Shown here in pieces: positions 23,614 to 32,696 of a stretch of DNA of 64,000 nt. This stretch comes from Methylobacterium soli (GTDB lineage Bacteria > Pseudomonadota > Alphaproteobacteria > Rhizobiales > Beijerinckiaceae). The stretch is from the NCBI RefSeq assembly GCF_008806385.1, contig NZ_VZZK01000014.1:83211-147210 (forward strand), given 5' to 3'. The first letter of the stretch is position 1; the number at the start of each line of letters is the position of its first letter. The position numbers were made by a program, and so were the translations under genes. The notes beneath the pieces were generated by a model, which saw only the letters and a list, made by a program, of their open reading frames with translations, did no database searches and had not been told where the DNA came from.

Positions 23614-24270
23614 ATGCGTCGTTTCGCCCCCGCCCTCATCGGGTTCGCCTGCGCGGCTGCCGCGTGGGCGTCGCCCGCGCTCGCCTACGAGATCGACCCG
23701 CTGACCCGGCAGCCCCTCGACAACGCCCTCTCGGTGCGCGTGCGCCCGCAGGCCGTCGCGATCCCGACGGCCAATGCCTCGCTCAACACCGCCGACCCGC
23801 TCTCCGCCTCCGCCGTGCCGCAGATGTCGGCCATCGCCCGCGAGCAGGTCGCCTATAACGGTCCCTACGGTGCCGGCACGATCGTGGTCTCCACGGTCGA
23901 GCGCCGCCTGTACTACGTGCTCGGCGGTGGCCAGGCCCTGCGCTACGGCGTCGGCGTCGGCCGTCCGGGCTTCACCTGGGGCGGCGTCCAGACCATCACG
24001 ATGAAGCGCGAGTGGCCCGATTGGCGCCCCCCGGCCCAGATGCTGCGCCGTCGTCCCGACCTGCCGCGCTACATGAAGGGCGGCCTCGAGAACCCCCTCG
24101 GCGCCCGCGCCATGTATCTCGGCGGCTCGATCTACCGCATCCACGGCTCGAACGAGCCGGAGACCATCGGCACCGCCGTGTCCTCGGGCTGCATCCGCAT
24201 GACCAACGAGGATGTCAGCGACCTCTACACCCGCGCCAAGGTCGGCACCAAGGTGATCGTCCAGCGCTGA
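23614..24270 (+). CDS. L,D-transpeptidase (YkuD domain)
   Basis: Encodes 218 residues. The first 24 residues are a signal peptide ending ASPALA-YE. The catalytic domain occupies about residues 85-218: TIVVSTVERRLYYVLGGG at its start, and the active site IHGSNEPETIG followed by SSGCIRMTNEDV, with the nucleophilic Cys in SSGC and the His in IHG. These periplasmic enzymes form 3-3 cross-links in peptidoglycan or attach proteins to it, and are numerous in Hyphomicrobiales, whose polar growth relies on L,D-crosslinks. The gene is monocistronic with its own terminator. Confidence 0.93.
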   Translation: MRRFAPALIGFACAAAAWASPALAYEIDPLTRQPLDNALSVRVRPQAVAIPTANASLNTADPLSASAVPQMSAIAREQVAYNGPYGAGTIVVSTVERRLYYVLGGGQALRYGVGVGRPGFTWGGVQTITMKREWPDWRPPAQMLRRRPDLPRYMKGGLENPLGARAMYLGGSIYRIHGSNEPETIGTAVSSGCIRMTNEDVSDLYTRAKVGTKVIVQR

Positions 24271-24300
24271 GGCCGGCTCCGGCTTGACCTGACGAGACGG

Positions 24301-24326
24301 GGCCGGCGGAAACGCCGGCCCTTTTT
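24301..24326 (+). terminator. Terminator of the L,D-transpeptidase gene
   Basis: GGCCGGCG (24301-24308) and CGCCGGCC (24313-24320) form a stem with a GAAA loop, followed by CTTTTT. Confidence 0.85.
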
Positions 24327-24364
24327 CCGTTCGGGATCAAGCCCTTGCGAGAGAGTTCGACGGC

Positions 24365-24790
24365 TCAGTGGCAGCCGCATCCGCTGCCGCAGGAGTCTCC
24401 GGTCGCAGCCGCCTTGGCGGGCACTCGGGCGGTGTCCCGCGTCAGCCCGCGCGCGTCCAGCTCGAACAGGTACGTGGCCCAGCGGGCATCGTGCTCGCGG
24501 CCGAGATCGTGCAGGTAGCCCCAGCCGTAGATGCCCGTGTCGTGCATATCGTCGAAACGCAACTTCACAGCGTAATTTCCGATTGGCTCGACCGCCAGGA
24601 TCATGACCTCGCGCTTGCCGCCGATCACCTTGCGCTCGGCGGGCGAATGCCCCTGCACCTCGGCCGAGGGACTCGAGACCCGCAGGTATTCGGCCGGCAG
24701 CGCAAACCGGCTTCCATCGTCGAAAGCCACGTGGAGATCGCGCTTGTCGGCCGACAGCCGGATCTCCGTTGGCCAGCGTTCGTCACTCAT
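24365..24790 (-). CDS. DUF971 protein
   Basis: Encodes 141 residues from MSDERWPTE. WPTEIRLSADKRDLHVAFDDGSRFALPAEYLRV, then AVKLRFDDMHDTGIYGWGYLHDLG, is the DUF971 (gamma-butyrobetaine hydroxylase N-terminal-like) fold, given here as a description of consecutive blocks. Free-standing versions are linked by context to iron-sulfur and cofactor metabolism. The C-terminus ends in the Cys-rich tail CGSGCGCH, which could bind metal. It is divergent from moaA, whose product is a [4Fe-4S] enzyme, so a shared role in molybdenum cofactor or Fe-S assembly is possible but unproven. Confidence 0.85.
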   Translation of the reverse strand: MSDERWPTEIRLSADKRDLHVAFDDGSRFALPAEYLRVSSPSAEVQGHSPAERKVIGGKREVMILAVEPIGNYAVKLRFDDMHDTGIYGWGYLHDLGREHDARWATYLFELDARGLTRDTARVPAKAAATGDSCGSGCGCH

Positions 24791-24972
24791 TGCACACCCC
24801 ACGACATTGAATTCCGGACGGCGAACCCAGGGAACTCACCGGGACCGTGTCACCCAGCCAATCGGCCGGCGCGCTTGCTCGCGAGGCCTGAAGACCTCAT
24901 ATCGAAGGTACGCTAGGTTCGTCACGCGCCAGCGTCCTAGATTCCCGGCCGCAACAGAGTTCAGAGTCCCGC

Positions 24973-26010
24973 ATGTGGGGTCCCCGTACCGATGAGTCCG
25001 CCGCGGCTCCGAGCGTCGTGCCGCTGATCGATCCTTATCAGAGGGCGATCACCTATCTGCGCATCTCCGTCACGGATCGCTGCGATCTGCGCTGCGTCTA
25101 TTGCATGGCGGAGGAGATGAACTTCCTGCCCAAGCGCGACCTGCTGACCCTTGAGGAACTGGACCGCGTCTGCGGCGTGTTCATCGAGCGGGGCGTGCGA
25201 AAGCTGCGCATTACCGGCGGCGAGCCTCTCGTCCGCCGCGACATCATGCACCTGTTCCGCCGCCTGTCGCGGCATCTCGGCTCGGGCGCCCTCGACGAGT
25301 TGACCCTCACCACCAACGGCACGCAACTCGGCCGCTTCGCCGCGGAACTCGCCGACCTCGGTGTGAAGCGGGTCAACGTGTCCCTCGATACCCTCGACCC
25401 GGACAAGTTCCGCGCCGTGACGCGCCGCGGCGATCTCAAGGTGGTGCTCGACGGCATCGAGACCGCGCGCCGGGCCGGCCTCAAGGTGAAAATCAACGCG
25501 GTGGCGCTCAAGGGCGTCAACGAGGACGAGATCGCCGACATGATGGCCTGGGCCCATAGCGACGGGATGGATTTGACGCTGATCGAGGTGATGCCGCTCG
25601 GCGAGGTGGAGGGCGACCGCACCGAACAATTCCTGCCGCTCTCCGTCGCGCGGGCCCGGCTCGAGAGCCGTTACACCCTGACGCCGCTGCCCGATCGGAC
25701 CGGCGGCCCGGCCCGCTACGTGCGCGTGGCCGAGACGGGCGGTCGGCTCGGCTTCATCACACCGCTGACTCACAATTTCTGCGAGAGCTGCAACCGGGTC
25801 AGACTGACCTGCACGGGCAAACTCTACATGTGCCTCGGCCAGGAGGATGCTGCGGACCTGCGTGCTGCGCTCCGGGCGTCACCCGACAATGGCCTCGTCA
25901 CCGATGCGATCCTCGAGGCGATCACCCGGAAGCCGAAGGGCCATGATTTCGTGATCGAGCGCGCACGCCCCGCCGCGGTGCCCCGCCACATGAGCGTGAC
26001 GGGCGGCTGA
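24973..26010 (+). CDS. moaA: GTP 3',8-cyclase
   Basis: Encodes 345 residues. This radical SAM enzyme performs the first step of molybdenum cofactor synthesis, turning GTP into 3',8-cyclo-GTP. The N-terminal cluster motif is CDLRCVYC, preceded by [20 protein letters not shown] binds SAM. The second cluster is carried by [18 protein letters not shown] (C-x2-C-x13-C). The essential C-terminal GG is present (VTGG). The gene converges with the TPM gene, five bases beyond its stop. Confidence 0.97.
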   Translation: MWGPRTDESAAAPSVVPLIDPYQRAITYLRISVTDRCDLRCVYCMAEEMNFLPKRDLLTLEELDRVCGVFIERGVRKLRITGGEPLVRRDIMHLFRRLSRHLGSGALDELTLTTNGTQLGRFAAELADLGVKRVNVSLDTLDPDKFRAVTRRGDLKVVLDGIETARRAGLKVKINAVALKGVNEDEIADMMAWAHSDGMDLTLIEVMPLGEVEGDRTEQFLPLSVARARLESRYTLTPLPDRTGGPARYVRVAETGGRLGFITPLTHNFCESCNRVRLTCTGKLYMCLGQEDAADLRAALRASPDNGLVTDAILEAITRKPKGHDFVIERARPAAVPRHMSVTGG

Positions 26011-26015
26011 GGGAA

Positions 26016-26648
26016 CTACTCGGCGACGATGACCCGGTCCGGCAGTTCGTTCGGATCGTCCGGACCCGGCGGGAACTCCGCTGACAGGATCGCACCGACC
26101 TGTTCCACGGCTCCGACGAGACCAGCCTCGATCTCGCCGCGCCGCAGAGCGCCGATCAGGCCGCAGAGGGCGGCATTCCAGCGCTCCGGTCCGATGCGTG
26201 TCAGGATTCCCGCATCCGCAACGATCTCGGCATGACGCTCGGCCATGGCCAGATAGATCAGGACACCGGTGCGGCCCCGCGTCCGGCTCAATCCCCGCGA
26301 CCCGAACGCGAGACGCGCCGCTTCGCGGGCGCGTGCGCGGCGCATGCCCTCTGGGACGAGCATGAGCCGCAGCGGCTCGCTCAGCCCGGCTGCGAGAAGG
26401 AGGAGCACGAGCCCCGCCTGTCCGAGCGCGATCGCTGCCGCGCTGAGATCGGTCAACCAGATCAGGATCCAGGGCAGGATCAGCCCGCCGAGAAGCGCGA
26501 CGAGGAGCGCGACGGATCGGTAAGCGCCAGCACGCGCACTGACCATCACGACGATCTCGCCGGATGTCTGCGTCTCGGCCAGCCGGACCGCCTCGGCGAT
26601 CCGGACCCGCGCCTCCGGGCTCAGGATGATCGCGCGTCTACCAGTCAC
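26016..26648 (-). CDS. TPM-domain membrane protein, cytoplasmic variant
   Basis: Encodes about 210 residues from a GTG at 26648. The order is AIILSPEARVRIAEAVRLAETQTSGEIVVMVS (TPM start), two hydrophobic helices (VALLVALLGGLILPWILIWL and AALALGQAGLVLLLLAAGL-like), then the rest of the domain (GRTGVLIYLAMAERHAEIVAD). There is no signal peptide, so orientation differs from the partner gene. TPM domains occur with LemA and in photosystem repair proteins, where they may act as phosphatases or chaperones for membrane proteins. The start lies 11 bases inside the upstream TPM gene; longer readings to 26705 overlap more. Confidence 0.75.
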   Translation of the reverse strand: MTGRRAIILSPEARVRIAEAVRLAETQTSGEIVVMVSARAGAYRSVALLVALLGGLILPWILIWLTDLSAAAIALGQAGLVLLLLAAGLSEPLRLMLVPEGMRRARAREAARLAFGSRGLSRTRGRTGVLIYLAMAERHAEIVADAGILTRIGPERWNAALCGLIGALRRGEIEAGLVGAVEQVGAILSAEFPPGPDDPNELPDRVIVAE

Positions 26649-27426
26649 CCGAGGCACCTCCGCCGCCCGACGAGCCGCCGCCTCCCGAAAACCCTCCACC
26701 ATCACCGAAGCCGCCGGAGACGCCGCCGCTCCAACCGCCCGATGGCGGGCCCGGCACGATGATGAAGCCGCCGCGCCCTCCGCGCCCGCGCTGACCGCGG
26801 CTCATGCGCCAGAACACGACGATAATGACGATCAGGATGACGAGGAAGATCAGCGCCTGCACCGGGTCCGTGTCGTCGCCGCGAACTTTCGCACGCCGGT
26901 GCCAATCATCGGCATCGCCCGCCAGGATCGAGAGCATGGCATCGACGCCGGCATCGATTCCTCCAGCGAAGTCGCCAGCCTTGAAGCGTGGTGCGATCGC
27001 CGTCGTGATGATGACCTTGGAGAGCGCGTCCGTCAGGGCGCCTTCGAGGCCATATCCGACCTCGATGCGGACCTTGCGCTCCTTCGGCGCGACGATCAGG
27101 AGAGCGCCGTTATTCGTCTTCGCCTGACCGATCTGCCAAGCCCGGAAGAGGCGGTTGCCGAAATCCTCGACCGTCGTGCCCTGCAGACTCGGCACGGACG
27201 CGACCACCACCTGGTCGGATGTCTTGTCCTCGAAAGCCTTGAGCTTGGACTCGAGCCCAGCCCGATCCTCGGGTTTCAGAATGCCGGCCGCATCGACCAC
27301 CCGCCCCGAGAGTTGTGGAAATGTCAGCTCGGCGGCACGCGCCGTCAAAGGCAGGCCCGCACACCAGATCAGCAGGAGCGCGATGATCGCAGACGGACCG
27401 GCGCGCCGAGCCGGGACTGGACGCAT
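26638..27426 (-). CDS. TPM-domain exported protein (YgcG-like)
   Basis: Encodes 262 residues. Signal peptide (to about residue 31), TPM domain at about 38-170 (RVVDAAGILKPEDRAGLESKL, TTVEDFGNRLFRAWQIG, GALLIVAPKERKVRIEVGYGLEG), one transmembrane helix near 195-212 (IFLVILIVIIVVFW) and a long C-terminal tail of Gly-Gly-Ser repeats ending ASGDW. This is the YgcG layout: the domain outside the cytoplasm and a flexible glycine tail after the membrane anchor. It sits nine bases downstream of lemA, the usual partner. The function is uncertain; a role in envelope protein quality control is suggested for the family. Confidence 0.88.
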   Translation of the reverse strand: MRPVPARRAGPSAIIALLLIWCAGLPLTARAAELTFPQLSGRVVDAAGILKPEDRAGLESKLKAFEDKTSDQVVVASVPSLQGTTVEDFGNRLFRAWQIGQAKTNNGALLIVAPKERKVRIEVGYGLEGALTDALSKVIITTAIAPRFKAGDFAGGIDAGVDAMLSILAGDADDWHRRAKVRGDDTDPVQALIFLVILIVIIVVFWRMSRGQRGRGGRGGFIIVPGPPSGGWSGGVSGGFGDGGGFSGGGGSSGGGGASGDW

Positions 27427-27435
27427 GGCCGATCC

Positions 27436-28071
27436 CTAGAATTTCACGTTCGGCGGACGCTCCGCATTCGGCGTCGCCGTGAAGGTCTCCATGGGCTTCG
27501 CCTCGGGGTAGAACCACGCCGCGATCCAACGGCCCGGGATGGTGCGCACCTCAGTGTTGTAGGCTTGGACCGCCTGTATGTAGTCCCGCCGGGATACCGC
27601 GATGCGGTTCTCGGTCCCCTCGAGCTGCGATTGAAGTGCGAGGAAGTTCTGATTCGACTTGAGGTCCGGATAGCGCTCGACGGTCACGAGGAGACGCCCC
27701 AGCGCGCCGGAAAGCTGGTTCTGAGCGTCCTGGAACTCCTTGAATTTCTGCGGGTCGCTGACCGTGCCGGCATCGACCTTGACGCTGCTTGCCTTAGCAC
27801 GCGCCTCGACCACGCTCGTCAGGACATCCTTCTCCTGCTGCGCGTAGCCCTTCACGGTCTCCACCAGATTCGGGATCAGGTCGGCACGACGCTGATACTG
27901 GTTCTGCACCTCGCTCCAGGCCGATTTCGCCTGTTCCTCCAAAGTCGGAACGCGGTTGATGGCGCCGCAGCCCGACAGACAGGATGCGAAGACGATGGCC
28001 GCGAGGGCACCGAGGATACGCGCGAGGATCGGCGTACGGGACAGGTCGCTAAGGCAGGTGCCGGACGGCAT
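27436..28071 (-). CDS. lemA: LemA family lipoprotein-like protein
   Basis: Encodes 211 residues. A hydrophobic N-terminal segment ends in the possible lipobox CLSGCGAI. NRVPTLEEQAKSAWSEVQNQYQRRADLIPNLV begins the LemA domain, followed by VVEARAKASSV and the YPDLKSNQNFLALQSQLEGTENRIAVSRRDY block, all consecutive pieces of the four-helix LemA fold. AGGAGG is placed just before the ATG. It forms an operon with the two TPM genes. LemA proteins are widespread anchored helical proteins of unclear biochemical function. Confidence 0.9.
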   Translation of the reverse strand: MPSGTCLSDLSRTPILARILGALAAIVFASCLSGCGAINRVPTLEEQAKSAWSEVQNQYQRRADLIPNLVETVKGYAQQEKDVLTSVVEARAKASSVKVDAGTVSDPQKFKEFQDAQNQLSGALGRLLVTVERYPDLKSNQNFLALQSQLEGTENRIAVSRRDYIQAVQAYNTEVRTIPGRWIAAWFYPEAKPMETFTATPNAERPPNVKF

Positions 28072-28258
28072 GAACTTCCTCCTGGTACCCCGTTTCCCAG
28101 GCTGCCACTCGCGGCGAGCGTGGGAATGGACTGGGCACTGACGATGAGACGCGCAGTAGAGCTTGGCCGTTCCATCCGTCCCCGACACAGAAGTGACGTA
28201 TGGCGGATCGGAAAGCCATCCCACTCCCCGAAGGCCCGTGCGGCGCCATATTGTCAGA

Positions 28259-29014
28259 ATGGAGAGCGAGGCCGCACCGATCATCCGCATCATTGATCTC
28301 GAAACAACCGGGGATCGAGCGGGCGGTGACAGGGTGGTGGAGATCGGTTGGCAGGATCTCGACTGGGCCGATGGCCAATGGCGTGTCGGCTCGGAGCGCG
28401 GTGCGCGCTTCGTCAATCCCGAGCGGCTGATCCCGGCTCGCACGCAGGCAATCCACCATATCCTCGATCGCGATGTGGAAGGTGCGCAGACCTGGCTCGA
28501 TGTCGCTCCGGCAATCCTCAAGCCGGCCAACCGGCGCGTCGTGGCCCTCGCGGCACATCGGGTTGCCTTCGAGCAACGCTGGTGCCGCAAGGCGTTCACC
28601 GGGACCGTGGCGTGGATCTGCACCTTTAAATGCGCCCTTCGATTGTGGCCCGACGAGCCGTCGCACGCCAACCAGTTCCTCCGGTACTCCCGCCGGCCTC
28701 AAGGGCTCGACCAGGAGGCCGGCTTGCCGGCCCACCGGGCGGGGCCTGACGCCTACGTCACCGCTCACCTGCTGCGCGAGATGCTCTGCGTGACCCGGGT
28801 CGAAACGTTGATCGGTTGGACACGCGAGCCCGCGCTCCTGCCCCGCGTAACCTTCGGTGAAAACCGAGGGCGGCGTTGGAGCGCGATGAGTGATGAATTT
28901 GTCGCCTCGATTCTTCAGCGGCGGGGGTTCGACGCGGATATCCGCTTCACGGCTCGCCATGAGCAGGCGCTTCGTGCCGGGCGCACCGCCGACCCGCAGG
29001 CGATGCTCTTTTGA
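28259..29014 (+). CDS. DnaQ-like 3'-5' exonuclease
   Basis: Encodes 251 residues. The DEDDh exonuclease motifs are IRIIDLETTGDRAGGDRVVEIG (Exo I with Asp and Glu), a central region around AAHRVAFEQRW (Exo II) and HRAGPDAYVTAHLL (Exo III, His and Asp). The C-terminal part (TFGENRGRRWSAMSDEFV) matches the DUF3820-like segment found behind exonuclease domains in exodeoxyribonuclease X-type proteins. It probably degrades single-stranded DNA or RNA ends. The ATG at 28259 is preferred because it places the first motif about 12 residues in. Confidence 0.82.
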   Translation: MESEAAPIIRIIDLETTGDRAGGDRVVEIGWQDLDWADGQWRVGSERGARFVNPERLIPARTQAIHHILDRDVEGAQTWLDVAPAILKPANRRVVALAAHRVAFEQRWCRKAFTGTVAWICTFKCALRLWPDEPSHANQFLRYSRRPQGLDQEAGLPAHRAGPDAYVTAHLLREMLCVTRVETLIGWTREPALLPRVTFGENRGRRWSAMSDEFVASILQRRGFDADIRFTARHEQALRAGRTADPQAMLF

Positions 29015-29103
29015 CGACCGGGTCCTGCCCGTGAGTGCGTCCCGGCGCCGCCGTGTTCCGTCGAGCGGTTGACAACACCCGGATGCGGGTGCGCTGTGCG
29101 GGG

Positions 29104-29406
29104 ATGGATGGAACGCCGGAAACCGCGGCTGCGAGACCGCGGGTTGCCATAACGTACTGCACGCAGTGCAATTGGCTTCTGCGAGCGGCCTGGATGGCGC
29201 AGGAACTCCTCTCGACCTTTGGTGACGACCTTCGCGAGGTCGCGCTGATCCCGGGCACCGGAGGTCACTTCGCGATCGAGATCGAGGACGCGACGATTTG
29301 GGAGCGGAAGCGCGACGGCGGCTTCCCGGACATCAAGACCCTGAAGCAGCGCGTGCGGGATCGCCTCGACCCGACGCGCGATCTCGGCCATATCGACAGG
29401 CCATGA
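29104..29406 (+). CDS. SelT/SelW/SelH (Rdx) family protein, Cys form
   Basis: Encodes 100 residues. ITYCTQCNWLLRAAWMAQELL carries the thioredoxin-like C-x-x-C in place of the selenocysteine of animal SelW; LIPGTGGHFAIEI and RDGGFPDIKTLKQRVRD complete the Rdx fold. Bacterial members are presumed thiol redox proteins of unknown target. ATG 29104 follows a GGGG stretch; an ATG at 29083 is possible. It lies between the exonuclease and the HWE kinase genes on the same strand. Confidence 0.87.
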   Translation: MDGTPETAAARPRVAITYCTQCNWLLRAAWMAQELLSTFGDDLREVALIPGTGGHFAIEIEDATIWERKRDGGFPDIKTLKQRVRDRLDPTRDLGHIDRP

Positions 29407-29464
29407 TCCGACCCTGCCCGACGAACCGCCAGGTTGCGGCCCGATTCATGCGCCCCCGCGGCCA

Positions 29465-31690
29465 ATGCTGGTCTCAACCGTGAATCGGGAACTGGACCCG
29501 GCGACCACCTCCAGTCGAGCCGAGCCGCATCGGAGCTCAGGCCTTCGACGTCGCCTGGATCGGCTGGCGCAGCGCGGGTTCTCGACGCAGGTCTACCTCG
29601 TCGCCCTCGTGGTGGCGCTGATCGGTCCCGGATTGCTGTTCACGGCAATCCTGCTGATGCGCTACGCCGCCGCGGAGCGCGCGCGCTTCGAGCAGGATGC
29701 CCGCGAGAACGTGCGCGGGATTGCCCTCTCGATCGACCGCGATACCGCGGGTCTCGTCTCCGTGCTGCAAACGCTCGCGACCTCTCCGCGGCTGAAGGAG
29801 GGCGAGTTCGATGCGTTCGACGCCCAGGCACGGCTCGTTCGCGACGCGATCGATCTCGATATCACCCTGCGCCGACCCGATGGGCAGCAGGTCGTGAACA
29901 CCGGTGTCAAGCATGGGGCACCGCTCCCGGTCTCCACGCTTCCGTTCGATCGCGAGATCGCCGCCGGCACCCAGCGCGCCATGGTCTCGGGTCTGATCGC
30001 GGGCTCGACTCCGGAGCAGGCCACCTACGCGGTCGCCGTGCCGGTTCAGGTCGAGGGCGAAGTCACTTATATCCTCAGTTTCAACGCCCCGGTCAGCCGC
30101 CTCCAATCGATCCTGGCACGCGAGGTCGTCGAAGGCTGGACCACCGGCATCTCCGACCGCGACGGGACGGTTCTCGGGCGCCTGCCGGATCCAGCCTCCG
30201 TCGTCGGACGTCCGCGCCTCGTCACGCTTCGGCAGAACCAGACCGACACGCCGGGGGTGTGGGAGGGGAAGGACCGCCTCCACCGCCCCGTCATCGTCGT
30301 CGAGGCGCGCTCTCGCCTGACCGGGTGGACAGTGGGAGCGAGCATCCCTCAAACCCTCGTCGATGCACGTCTGCGCCGCTGGATCTGGGCCTTCGGCGGA
30401 TTCGGCCTCCTCGTCCTGGCGACCTCCTCCGCACTCGCGGTCAATCTCTGGGCGCGCGTGTCCCGTCCCCTGCGCCAACTCGCAGCCTCCGGCCCGGCTC
30501 TGGCGCGGGGCGAAGCGATCCCGCGCATCACCTCGCCCGTGCACGAGATCCGACGCCTCGCCGACGTCCTCGCCGACGCATCCCTGCGCCTGCGCACGCG
30601 CGAGGAGGAACGCGATCGCGCCCTCGCCGAAACGCGCCACGGCCTCTCGGCTCTCCGGGAAAGCGAGGCTCGCTTCCGCCACATGGCCGATTCGGCCCCT
30701 GCACTGATCTGGATGACGGACGAGACGGCGAGCGTGAGCTTCGCCAACATGCATTTCGAGCACATGTTCGAGATGCCGGCTGCCGAACTCGCGAACGAGG
30801 GATGGCGCCGCATCATCTATCCCCCGGATCTCGACAGTTTCTCGACGGCCTTCAACGAGGCCTTCGCGGCGCGCGCGCCATTTCGCACCGAAGTTCGCGT
30901 GCTGGATTGCGAGGGCGCCGTGCGGTGGCTTCGCTGCGAGGGCGTACCGCGCCTGAACGATGCCGGGACCTTCCTGGGCTATACCGGCTGCAACGTCGAC
31001 ATCACGGATGCCAAGCAGGCCGAGGAGCACCTCATCCTGTTGATTCACGAGTTGAATCACCGGGTGAAGAACACGCTCGCGACCGTGCAATCGATCGCGG
31101 GCCAGTCCCTGCGCAGGCTCGAAGGCGAGGATGCCAGCGCGGCGCGGGCGGCGTTCGAGGCGCGTCTCCTGGCACTCGCGCGGGTGCACGACGTGTTGAC
31201 CCGCGAGAGTTGGGAGGGCGCGGAACTCGGAACCGTGGTGGCCGACGCGATCCGTCCCCTCGATTCCGCCGAGGGACAGCGCTCGCGCTTCACGGTGGCC
31301 GGACCAGCCCTGCGCCTGCCGCCGCGGCTGGCTCTGTCCATCGCGATGGCATTGCACGAACTCGGGACGAATGCGGTGAAGTACGGTTCGCTCTCGCAGG
31401 AAGGCGGGACGGTCAACATCACCTGGTCCGTCCAGCGGGAGAAGGAAATCCGCCTGTTCCTGCGCTGGACCGAGACCGGTGGCCCTCCGGTGACCCCGCC
31501 GACCCGAACTGGCTTCGGTTCCCGGCTCATCGAGCGCAGCCTTGCCCGCGAGCTCGCCGGCGAAGTCCATCTGCTCTTCGCGCCGACGGGCGTGGTTTGC
31601 ACCATCGAGGCGCCCGTGCCCCCGCCCGGGCTCCTTGAGCGGCACAGCAACGGCACCACCCCACGCCAACCGGCAGCACTGCCCGGCTAG
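29465..31690 (+). CDS. Membrane-bound HWE-type sensor histidine kinase
   Basis: Encodes 741 residues. Transmembrane helices at about 44-66 (YLVALVVALIGPGLLFTAILL) and 306-326 (FGGFGLLVLATSSALAV) flank a Cache-like periplasmic sensor of about 235 residues. A HAMP-like linker (SRPLRQLAASGPALARGE), a PAS domain (about 400-520, DSAPALIWMTDETASVSFAN) and a HWE/HisKA_2 kinase core follow: IHELNHRVKNTLATVQSIA with the phosphoacceptor His, LHELGTNAVKYGSLS and WTETGGPPV. It would sense an extracellular signal and could feed PhyR in the general stress response, but no response regulator is adjacent. Confidence 0.9.
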   Translation: MLVSTVNRELDPATTSSRAEPHRSSGLRRRLDRLAQRGFSTQVYLVALVVALIGPGLLFTAILLMRYAAAERARFEQDARENVRGIALSIDRDTAGLVSVLQTLATSPRLKEGEFDAFDAQARLVRDAIDLDITLRRPDGQQVVNTGVKHGAPLPVSTLPFDREIAAGTQRAMVSGLIAGSTPEQATYAVAVPVQVEGEVTYILSFNAPVSRLQSILAREVVEGWTTGISDRDGTVLGRLPDPASVVGRPRLVTLRQNQTDTPGVWEGKDRLHRPVIVVEARSRLTGWTVGASIPQTLVDARLRRWIWAFGGFGLLVLATSSALAVNLWARVSRPLRQLAASGPALARGEAIPRITSPVHEIRRLADVLADASLRLRTREEERDRALAETRHGLSALRESEARFRHMADSAPALIWMTDETASVSFANMHFEHMFEMPAAELANEGWRRIIYPPDLDSFSTAFNEAFAARAPFRTEVRVLDCEGAVRWLRCEGVPRLNDAGTFLGYTGCNVDITDAKQAEEHLILLIHELNHRVKNTLATVQSIAGQSLRRLEGEDASAARAAFEARLLALARVHDVLTRESWEGAELGTVVADAIRPLDSAEGQRSRFTVAGPALRLPPRLALSIAMALHELGTNAVKYGSLSQEGGTVNITWSVQREKEIRLFLRWTETGGPPVTPPTRTGFGSRLIERSLARELAGEVHLLFAPTGVVCTIEAPVPPPGLLERHSNGTTPRQPAALPG

Positions 31691-31706
31691 GACGGTAGCA
31701 TCGTGA

Positions 31707-32696
31707 TCAGGACTGGCGTCGCGACGGCGTGAGGCGCAGGCCCGGGGCCGGTCGTTCGAGCAGCACCTCGCGACGGAAGCGCACCAGCCGCGCCGGACGT
31801 CCCGTGGTACCGCTGGTGACCCAATCCGTCTCCTCGACCAAGCCTTGCTGGGCAACGAGACGCCGAAAATTCTGCTTATGCAGCTCCGACCCGGCCAGAG
31901 CCTCGACCGTGCGCTGCAACTGGAAAAGCGTGAAGGTCGGCGGCATCAGCTCGAAGACGACAGGACGATACTTGATCTTCCCGCGCAGGCGACCGATTGC
32001 GGTCGCAAGAACGCGCCGGTGATCGAAGGCCATCGGTATGCCGGTGGGGTCGCCGGGCATCGCGGCTCCGGCGTTCCCCTTGGCTTCCGGAATCAGCCCG
32101 GCCTCGAACAGCAATTCGTAGCGCTCAAGCACCCGCTCCTCGTTCCAGGCGCCGCCGCCGAGCCCGAAAGTCAGACCGAGCCGGTCCGCCCGTAGGCGGC
32201 GGAGCTTGGCATCGGTCGGCGCGGCGGCCCAGGCGAGGAGCTTGGGTTCGATTGCGTCGAGGGCGGCCGGGCGCCCCTGGCGAAAATCCTCATAGGGCAG
32301 GTACTGGTACCAGTTCTGCCAGGCGGCCTCGGAAAGGCCCCCTGTGCGCGCCTCACGCGCCAGCGCCAGATAGGCCACCGAGAGGGAATGCAGACCCTGT
32401 GCAATGCCTTCGCGATCGCGGTCACCGAAGGTGTAGAGTTGCTCCACATAGCCGAGGCGCTGATCGGTCTGCCGCTCGACCCACGCCCGCAGACCGCGCT
32501 CCAGGGTCGTATGCTCCGGCACGAGCGGGCCTGCCGGGAGTCCATCCTGCCGCCCGGCGGCCTGCCCCGGCACCCGGACGGTGAGCGCTCTCGGTTCACC
32601 GTCGGTCGCCGCGACGATGACGGCGACGAGGCCGACGGCGGAGGGATTCAAGACCGTCCGGCCGGCTCCGGTGGGACGCGCTTCCGCCTCGGTCAT
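31707..32696 (-). CDS. nadQ: NadQ-type regulator of NAD biosynthesis (degenerate Nudix plus wHTH)
   Basis: Encodes 329 residues. The N-terminal half is a Nudix-like domain in which the Nudix box is degenerate (GPLVPEHTTLERGLRAWV lacks the normal glutamates), so it likely binds and does not hydrolyse its ligand. The C-terminal winged helix FTLFQLQRTVEALAGSELHKQNFRRLV is like that of NrtR. This architecture (COG4111) belongs to NadQ, assigned to control of nadABC in alphaproteobacteria. The nadA promoter here has two matching palindromes at 19652-19728, 12 kb away, consistent with this protein acting in trans. ATG 32696 is taken; a start at 32762 adds an unconserved stretch. Confidence 0.75.
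   Translation of the reverse strand: MTEAEARPTGAGRTVLNPSAVGLVAVIVAATDGEPRALTVRVPGQAAGRQDGLPAGPLVPEHTTLERGLRAWVERQTDQRLGYVEQLYTFGDRDREGIAQGLHSLSVAYLALAREARTGGLSEAAWQNWYQYLPYEDFRQGRPAALDAIEPKLLAWAAAPTDAKLRRLRADRLGLTFGLGGGAWNEERVLERYELLFEAGLIPEAKGNAGAAMPGDPTGIPMAFDHRRVLATAIGRLRGKIKYRPVVFELMPPTFTLFQLQRTVEALAGSELHKQNFRRLVAQQGLVEETDWVTSGTTGRPARLVRFRREVLLERPAPGLRLTPSRRQS

Noticed and set aside
29537..31855. A 772-codon frame opposite the membrane HWE kinase
   Set aside because: It is antisense to a gene with clear PAS and kinase motifs and carries no recognisable domain.
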